Positions 57,637-64,000 of a DNA stretch of 64,000 nucleotides are shown here, piece after piece. The DNA comes from Phragmites australis (Eukaryota; Streptophyta; Magnoliopsida; Poales; Poaceae): positions 18,697,819 through 18,761,818 of the forward strand of contig NC_084924.1 of assembly GCF_958298935.1 (NCBI RefSeq), given 5' to 3'. The notes under the pieces are model-generated. The model did no database searches and was not told the DNA's origin. It saw only the letters and a program-made list of their open reading frames with translations. Every line of letters begins with the position of its first letter. The first letter of the stretch is position 1. The position numbers and the translations under genes are program-made.

Positions 57637-58760
57637 TCAAGATTTAGGTTGACCTCCAAACAGGTGAGGAAACTCTGCTTTCAACTCTTCTTCTTGCTCC
57701 CAGGTTGCTTCTTCTTCGGTATGGTGACTCCATTGTACTTTACACATACGTATGACCTTTCTTCGAGTCACTTGCTCTATTGTTTCCAAAATCTTGATTG
57801 GGTATTCTATGTATGTCAAATCCTCTTGAGAGTCCACTTCTTCCAAGGGCAACTATTCCTTCGACACTCGCAAGCACTTCTTTAATTGCAATATGTGAAA
57901 CACATTGTGTACATCTTCTAGCTTGAGCGGCAATTCCAACTGATAGGCGACTTCTCCACATCTAGAACTTACTTTAAATGGTCCAATGTATCTGGGTGCT
58001 AACTTTCCTCTAACCTTAAAACAATGAAGCCACCTCCAATTCAGAGGCGTTCTACATTTCCTTGCATATAGTGCCTCGAATGGGGCCATTTGTAAACTGG
58101 ACTGGTAACTGTTGTTATATGAAAACATTGTGTATGGTAAATTCTTGTCCCAACTGTTGCAATTTTAGAGGGCACATGCTCATAACATATCCTCGGGTAT
58201 TTGGTTTATTTTTTTGTTTGTCCATCTCTTTGTGGGTGATAGGCTGAGCTGAAATTCAACTTCGTATCTAGAAACCCATGGAGTTGTTGCCAAAATTTTG
58301 TGGTAAATTGAGTCCCTTGATCTGACACTATTCTATTTGGAACTCCATGTAGACACACAATCCTTGCCATATACTGCTTTGCTAACTTATCTCCTTTGTA
58401 TGTTATCTTAACCGGGATGAAATGAGCTACCTTAATGAGGCAATCCACAATGACCCATATTGAATCATATCCTGATTGGGTATGAGGTAAACCCTCTATA
58501 AAATACATCCCAATTTCTTCCCACTTCCAATCCGGTATCTTCAACGGCTATAGTAATCCAACTGGTTTTTGATGTTCTACTTTCACATGATGATATACAT
58601 CACACACTACCACATACTCAGCTTTATCTCACTTCATACCAGGCCACTAATAATGATCATTCATATCCTAGTACATCTTGGTACTGCCTGGGTGAATAGA
58701 GTAAGCTAACTCATATGCTTCTCTTAAGATTATCTCTCTGAGCTTTTTCGAGTTTGGTAC
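57637..58760 (-). pseudogene. Element D integrase and chromodomain
   Basis: Integrase core from 58544: WKWEEIGMYFIEGLPHTQSG (the first catalytic Asp of the usual M-D-F motif is Tyr), IVSDQGTQFTTKFWQQLHGF (second Asp kept), SSAYHPQRDGQTKK (the Glu region reads K). The C terminus has MAPFEALYARKCRTPL, YQLELPLKLEDVHNVFHILQ, then the chromodomain YPIKILETIEQVTRRKVIRM, CKVQWSHHTEEEATWEQEEE, LKAEFPHLF, ending at 57637. The chromodomain is better kept than the catalytic core. Confidence 0.86.
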
Positions 58761-58868
58761 ACAGATACGCTTGCCAAACCATACTATGCATTTCTCGTCC
58801 TCTGAGAACTTCAAGACCTTGCCTACTATGATATTCTCTTTGGTCTCTTTAATATTTTCATTCTCTAC

Positions 58869-60560
58869 CTATCCTTTCTGGATGTTCTCATTCAAAATGG
58901 GTTCCACTTCCATGGCTACTGCCTCCAAGTCCACAACAAATCCTAGGTTAAGACACCGAAATTCTTCACATAAAGTTGGTTGGGCTTTTTGTAACATAGC
59001 CATGGTGCTATATGCTTTCCGATTTAATGCGTCTGCAACCATGTTTGCCTTTCCCGAGTGGTAATGGATTCCCACATCATAATTCTTGATTAGTTCTAGC
59101 CATCTCCATTGTCTCTGGTTAAGATCCATTTGTGTGAATATATACGTCAAACTCTTATGATTTGTAGATATCTCGCATCTTTTTCCAAGGAGATAATGTC
59201 TCCATATCTTCAAAGTATGTACCACAACTACTAATTCCAAGTCATGAGTCAGGAAATTCTTCTCATGAGTCCTTAACTATCTCAAAGCTACGCTACCACT
59301 TGTCCTTCTTGCATCAAAATTAATCCAAGACCTTTTTGAGATGCGTCACAATATATGTCAAAGTTTTTCTGGATAGCTGACAACACTAGCACTGAGGCTG
59401 TGGTTATCTTTTTCTTAAGTTCGTTAAAACTTGTTTTGCATGTAGCTGTCCACACGTACTTCTTTTCCTTCTTAAGTAACTCCAAGAGTGGGTTGGCTAT
59501 CTTTGAAAATCCCTCTATGAAGTGACAGTAATAGCCTACTAGACCAAGAAAATTTCTTACTTTTGTAGCACTGGTAGGTGATTTTTAATTCAGCACATCT
59601 TTCACCTTACTTGGGTCTACTGCTACTCCTCCGACAAATAGAATATCTCCGAGAAATGCCTCCTCTATTAGGCAAAACTCACACTTGCTGAATTTAAGAT
59701 ACAATTGATGTTCTTTAAGCTTTCCGAAGACTTCTCTTAAGTGATCTTCATGTTCTTATTCACTCTTAGAGTAAACCAGTATGTCTCGATAAACACTACC
59801 ACAAACTTATCTAGATACTTCATGAAAACTTTATTCATGAGGTACATAAATTAAGGCGGGGCATTGGTCAAACCAAAAAACATGACTGTAAACTAATATA
59901 TTGTCTATATCGGGTGATGAAGTCTATCTTAGGTATATCCGATGTCTGAATCTTTAGCTGTTGGTAACATTACCTTAAGTCTATCTTTGAGAACACTCGA
60001 GCTCCAGTAATTAGTCGAACAAATCTTCGATTCTAGGTAAGAGATACTTGTTCTATGGTGACATCATTTAGCACTCTGTAATCTATGCACATTCTTTGGC
60101 TTCCATCTTTCTTCTGCATGAAAAGCACAGATGCTCCCCACAGTGAGGAACTAGGGCGGACATAACCCTTCTCTAGTAGCTCTTGAATCTGCTTCTTCAG
60201 TTATGCTAGGTCATTAGCTGGCATCCTACAGGGTCTCTAAGCTATAGGTGCAGTTCCAGGCAAAAGATCGATAACAAACTCAATATCTCGATCTAGTGGC
60301 ATACTTGGCAATTCATTTGAGAACATGTCTAGAAACTCACAGACTATCTGGATATGGTCTAATGTCAATCTTCCAAGTGGTTCAACTTGCATTCTTCTAC
60401 TGACGATGTATCTAGCACAAACTCTACCTCAACTCCTTCTCCATTTTCCAAGGTGACTGTCCTTCTCGCACACCCTAGCACTCCGTTGAACTTTACTAGC
60501 TAATCCATTCCAAGGATCACATCAAACCCATCTGATTCTAGGACAATGAGGTTGGCTGGA
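58869..60560 (-). pseudogene. Element D reverse transcriptase and RNase H, heavily broken
   Basis: RNase H is readable at 59485-58869: FDIYCDASQKGLGLILMQ, then KRCEISTNHKSLTYIFTQMD, HYHSGKANMVADALNRK. RT (about 60500-59500) is shattered. The active-site segment near 59780-59800 reads FIETYW where the family has FIDDIL, explained by loss of one base within the Asp-Asp codons. Many further stops. Confidence 0.82.
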
Positions 60561-60564
60561 AATT

Positions 60565-60828
60565 CTACCCCCTTAACCTATGGTTTAATTTAGGGCAGAG
60601 GAGACTAGCTCTCATTTCTCCATCGGGTGAGCTAATTAGTATCTTATTGTTCAATGTTGTCACCAGCAAACTTTGCTTGGCTGCATACTTGGATGTAATA
60701 AATGAATGCGAGGCTCCAGAATCCAACAGAACAGGTGCAGAGGTTGAGTTGACAAAGAACATACCAAGTAAGACATCGGGTGCTTCCTGAGCTTCTTCTG
60801 CAGGGACGTGGTTCACATGTCCCTCCAT
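60565..60828 (-). pseudogene. Element D aspartic protease
   Basis: Open frame of 87 codons with PVLLDSGASHSFITSKYA, the intact D-S-G-A retropepsin motif, preceded by HVPAEEAQEAPDVLLGMFF, the usual linker in Tekay elements. The second half of the enzyme is broken. Confidence 0.84.
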
Positions 60829-61728
60829 GTGGTTCTGCTAGGCTCTATTCGGTGGAGCAGGTGTTTGATACTGATTACAGTTCTGAGCTAGAGCAGGTGT
60901 CTTCATTGGCGTGTTCAAGTTGAATGGGACATGTGTCTGGTTTTGCCTCCTCTTAGGCTACTAACTGGCAAAGTGCCCAATCTCTTCATAGTTGTAGCAT
61001 GGGCGTCCAACTGTAGCAGGTGGGTTAGGGTTCTTAGTTGGGGCTAGTGTATTGTTGTTGTTGGAGCGAGGTTGCTGATACACAGGACGAGGTGCCGGTG
61101 CTTGAGGTCTAAAGTGAGTGGATGATTATCGCTGTTGTTGTCCCTGCTATTGCATGATGCGTGGACGTGAGTTACTGATTGAGTGTTGTCCATATGAGGC
61201 CATTCTTCTCTTGCGATCTTCACCAAGCATACGACGTTTGTCTTCCAATATTAGTGCCTTGTTCACTAAATGCTGAAAATCTAGGTAGTCATGGGGGCTT
61301 AACTAAGCTTGCATACCATAAACCAACCCGTCCAAGAAACACTCATGTTTCTTTTCATCACTGTTAACATCCTCGGGTCTATACCTTGAGAATTGAGTAA
61401 ACTTATTGACATACATATTCACTGACATAGATCCTTGCTTCAGGTTGCGAAACTCCTTCTTCATCATAGTGATAGTGCCTGCTAGCACATGGTGGCGGTG
61501 AAAGGCTCCCTTGAATTCCATCCAAGTGACTCACTCATGGTCATCATGAGCATTGTAGAATGCATCCCACCAACCAGTGGCAGGACCGGTGAGTTGATGA
61601 GCAACATACAAAACCTTCTCACGGTCATTTCATTGGGTGAACATCAACTTTTTCTCAATTGTCTTAGGCCAATCATCTGCAGCGAGTGGCTCGGTGGTGT
61701 GGGAGAACATAGGTGGCTTAGTGTAGGA
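60829..61728 (-). pseudogene. Element D gag, cut by element E
   Basis: Minus strand: EPLAADDWPKTIEKKLMFT, GPATGWWDAFYNAHDDHE, MEFKGAFHRHHVLAG, MYVNKFTQFSRYRPEDVNSD and ECFLDGLVYGMQA form a Ty3 gag capsid. The zinc knuckle near 60990 reads CYNYEEIGHFAS with the second Cys replaced by Tyr and a stop at the end. The N-terminal part is missing to the right of 61728, where an unrelated LTR begins. Confidence 0.82.
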
Positions 61729-63045
61729 TGTCGGATACCGAATAGAGGAGGGTGAATGGGCAGTTTTAAAATTAATTGCTTAGCTATCAAGAAAACATGC
61801 AGAAACAAACTAATGAACATTAGAGCAACATGAAACAACTAAGAGCTTTGTCAAGGTTTGCAATCCTAGGGTTACATGCAACAATTTATATTCTAGGAAG
61901 ATAAATTACATAAGGTAAATTGCAAGAAAGTAAATAACACAACAATAAAGTAAATAGCTTCAGAGATGACACTCGAAGTTTATCCCGTGGTATCAGTGAT
62001 TTGCCGATCACCTCTAATCCACATTGAGGTGGGTTCAAGCTTCTAACAGCTTCTCTATCAAGTATTCAATTCTCACACGAGAAAAGGCTCACATCGAGCA
62101 ACTTGATCTTAAGCCAGAATAGAGCAATGAACTAATCAATACCTTGATTCCATTAAAGTAACACTTTGCCAGTCCGCAAAGGCATGCTCAAAGCCTCTAA
62201 CAAACACCACTGTGTCTCCTTCACAAGCTTCTTTTAAGGGCTCAACAGTGCAACCACCTCCAAACCGTCTAGGAGGCGGCAACATCCAAGAGTAACAAAT
62301 CGATGACGCATGCTTGAAGGATCACTAGTTCCTCAATGATCAAACTCTTCAAAGGTATGCACTATATGCTCTCACACTCTCAAATATGCAACCACTAATC
62401 CAAGAGAGGGAGAGAAGGAGGGCAAGTGCTCAAATGTATTGTAGTGAAGTGATAGAGTCCCCCTTGAACCAGCCAAGCGTCTATTTATAGCCCACCATTG
62501 AAAATGTGGCCATTGATGTTGATTTGACAGCTCTGCAGTTCTTGCAGTCAGACTACAGGTCATCTATCCGACCGCTAGCTATACAATGGCTACTAACACG
62601 TGATGATTACTCTAAAACATTTCTGGCAGTCAGATCGCCTAGTGTCTCGATCAGACCGTGAACTAGGAACAGAGTACCAAACCGCTCTATTCCTAGGCAG
62701 TCAAACTGGTTGGCCAAGACTGTCAGACCGTTTGGCCTTGGTGATCATATCGACTGACCTCGCGGTCAAACCAGGGCTAGAAAACTACTCAACATTGACC
62801 AAGTTTATACAACGGTCAGACCGGCCATGCCCGATGGTATCACCGCCACAACTCAGAATTTCGAAATGCATTGTTTTCATTGGCTCTTCTCAAACTAAAA
62901 GTTCTCATCCTATATGAAATGCAACTTTGAGAAATTTGGGTACTTTTGATATCTCAAGTAGACACACATCAACCCCTCTTTATAGTACGACACTTATCCT
63001 ATTAATCTAGTCAATTTTATTCTCTAATCACCTTTGACCGGTAAA
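61729..63045 (-). repeat. 3' LTR of element E with GGTCAGACCG-type motifs
   Basis: It has a minus-strand TATA box CTATAAATAG at 62481-62490. Between 62520 and 62840 are repeated motifs such as CGATCAGACCG, TGTCAGACCG and CGGTCAGACCGG. The right limit next to pol is not sharply defined. No 5' LTR in the window for comparison. Confidence 0.55.
62481..62490 (-). promoter_or_regulatory. TATA box of the element E LTR
   Basis: The minus strand reads CTATAAATAG, in LTR orientation, downstream (on the minus strand) of the motif cluster. Confidence 0.5.
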
Positions 63046-64000
63046 AGAAAAATTGCCCTACATTTTATACATTTGCTTTGAGCTAGCCATTTGCATATCT
63101 TCCACATATGCTTCTTCTAGCTTTGCGACACCTTTGGGACTATGGAGTCTTGTTTCTTGGATGACTATGAAACTTACGATCTTCCTAAAAATTGGTAACT
63201 TTCGGAGATGCTTTTTCTATCTACTTTACAACCCACATAATCAAAATCCGAATATCTGATTAGCTCAAACTTAGCACCTTTTGGATACCAAAGTACTATA
63301 CAAGTTGAGTATTTCAAATATCTCAAAATACACTTAATGGCCATCAAATGACATTCTTTAGGTGATGCTTGAAACCTTGCAGACATGCACACACTAAACA
63401 TGATACCATGCCTAGATATGGTAAGGTAAAACAAACTACCTATCATTGATCTATAACACTTTAAATTTACTAGTTTATCTCCCTCATCAAGATCAAGATG
63501 ACCATTTGTCACCATGGGAGTCTTGATAGGCTTCGCATCTTTCATACCAAACTTTTTCAATAGATCCTTCAAATATTTTGTTTGGCAAATAAATGTCCCA
63601 ACTTTGAGTTGCTTGATTTGAAGTTCAAGAAAGAAACTCAATTTTCCTATCATAGACATTTCAAATTCTAGACATCGTTTCTCCAAATTTCTCGCAAAAA
63701 TCTTTATTAGTAGATCGAAAAATGATATCATCAATATATATTTGACATAAAAAAATCATTTACAATAGATTTAGTGAACAAGGTATTATCAACTTTTCCA
63801 ACTTTGAAGCCTTCCAAGAAAATCTCTAAGTCTCTCGTACCATGCACGTGGGGCTTGTTTAAGGCTATAGAGAGCTTTAGAGAGTTTATACACATGATTA
63901 GGCTTTTTTGGATGTTCAAAACCGGGAGGTTGTTCAACAAAGACAAGTTCACTAATTTTACTATTTAAAAAAGAAATTTTCACATCATTTGATATAACTT
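63046..64000 (-). pseudogene. Element E reverse transcriptase and RNase H, partial
   Basis: Minus strand from 63983: KISELVFVEQPPGFEHPKKP, LYSLKQAPRAWYERLRDFL, then after a frame change the YIDD region reads NIYxxDDIIFxS-like but damaged. From 63734 comes a long frame with KDAKPIKTPMVTNGHLDLDE and YRSMIGSLFYLTISRHGIM, FELIRYSDFDYVGCKVDRKS, ending QFLGRS. RNase H stops shortly after KKQDSI; its C-terminal half, with the LCDN...HFLRD motifs, is missing. The gene continues beyond the window. Confidence 0.85.

Larger units (their letters stand above)
54440..61728 (-). mobile_element. Element D: Tekay/Del-type chromovirus, 5' part outside or lost
   Basis: The minus strand shows, right to left, gag, PR, RT, RNase H, integrase and chromodomain, then polypurine tract and a long 3' LTR (about 54440-57607). 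The LTR shares scattered phrases with the LTR of A (GTGAGCA..GAT...CAGTTTT...CTCTGCAGAG near 54825-54860; CCCCCTCTTGTGCCA near 55045). Gag is cut at about 61728 by the LTR of element E, so the 5' LTR and primer site should lie beyond E, outside the window. The left limit of the LTR is a guess. Confidence 0.78.
61729..64000 (-). mobile_element. Element E: minus-strand SIRE/Maximus-type copia, 3' end only
   Basis: The 3' LTR (about 61729-63045) and the end of pol (63100-64000) are inside the window; the rest lies to the right. The plus strand starts TGTCGGATACCGAATAGAGG, which reads as the CA end of a minus-strand LTR. It interrupts gag of element D. Confidence 0.7.

Overview
The window is plant nuclear DNA. 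It is a nest of old LTR retrotransposons from a grass genome, probably a panicoid-type grass by the retroelement families, although the species cannot be named from the sequence alone. The evidence is Ty1/copia and Ty3/gypsy polyproteins in typical plant lineages, primer sites matching initiator tRNA-Met, a Stowaway MITE with TA target duplication, LTRs that open TGTCAC, and an interrupted eukaryotic gene with GT-AG introns. No tRNA, rRNA, CRISPR or bacterial signal was seen. Almost every retroelement ORF carries stops or frameshifts, so nearly all entries are pseudogenes.

Layout. 1-900: minus-strand copia gag fragment with its primer site. 900-about 8360: plus-strand SIRE/Maximus-type copia (element G), with pol, a long spacer, a polypurine tract and a 3' LTR that contains an Angela/BARE-like LTR (H, about 4866-6495). 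8438-8703: orphan short LTR plus primer site on the minus strand. 8704-11987: sequence not recognised, with a GC-rich gene-like stretch. 11988-12523 and 27610-28001: two halves of one plus-strand gene of the JMJ25/IBM1 (KDM3-type JmjC histone demethylase) family. The halves are separated by a 15.1-kb insertion flanked by the 5-bp duplication AGATG. The insertion is a Reina-type chromovirus (B, 12524-27604, minus). One of its LTRs was in turn invaded by a Tekay/Del-type chromovirus (A, 12640-22795, minus, duplication TTACC), and its RNase H region by a Stowaway MITE (24699-24952).

28099 to about 35960: a Tat-lineage gypsy element (C, minus) with one LTR, integrase, two RNase H domains and RT. 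Between its integrase and its LTR lie plus-strand (antisense) ORF units: a 404-codon F-box-like reading frame full of stops but without frameshifts, and a second TATA-plus-ORF unit. 36260-37521: mostly unassigned, with one possible copia LTR end. 37527-52854: an almost complete SIRE/Maximus copia (F, plus) with gag, pol, an env-like ORF and both LTRs. Its 3' LTR is split by a 3.64-kb Tekay-like solo LTR (I, 48351-51991, duplication GTTGA). 52855-54440: unassigned, with one microsatellite. About 54440-61728: a Tekay/Del chromovirus (D, minus). It is cut in gag by the 3' end of another minus-strand copia (E, about 61729 to beyond the right edge).

How it fits together. The only host function recognisable with confidence is the demethylase gene, and it is dead twice over: by the exon insertion, and by a separate frameshift and stop downstream of it. 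Insertion order can be read from target duplications: gene, then B, then A and the MITE; F, then I; G, then H; D, then E. The most unusual contents are the antisense F-box-like frame inside the Tat element, an extra ORF upstream of gag in element A, the env-like ORF in F, and arrays of short palindromic motifs in the LTRs of the three copia elements, similar in layout but different in sequence.
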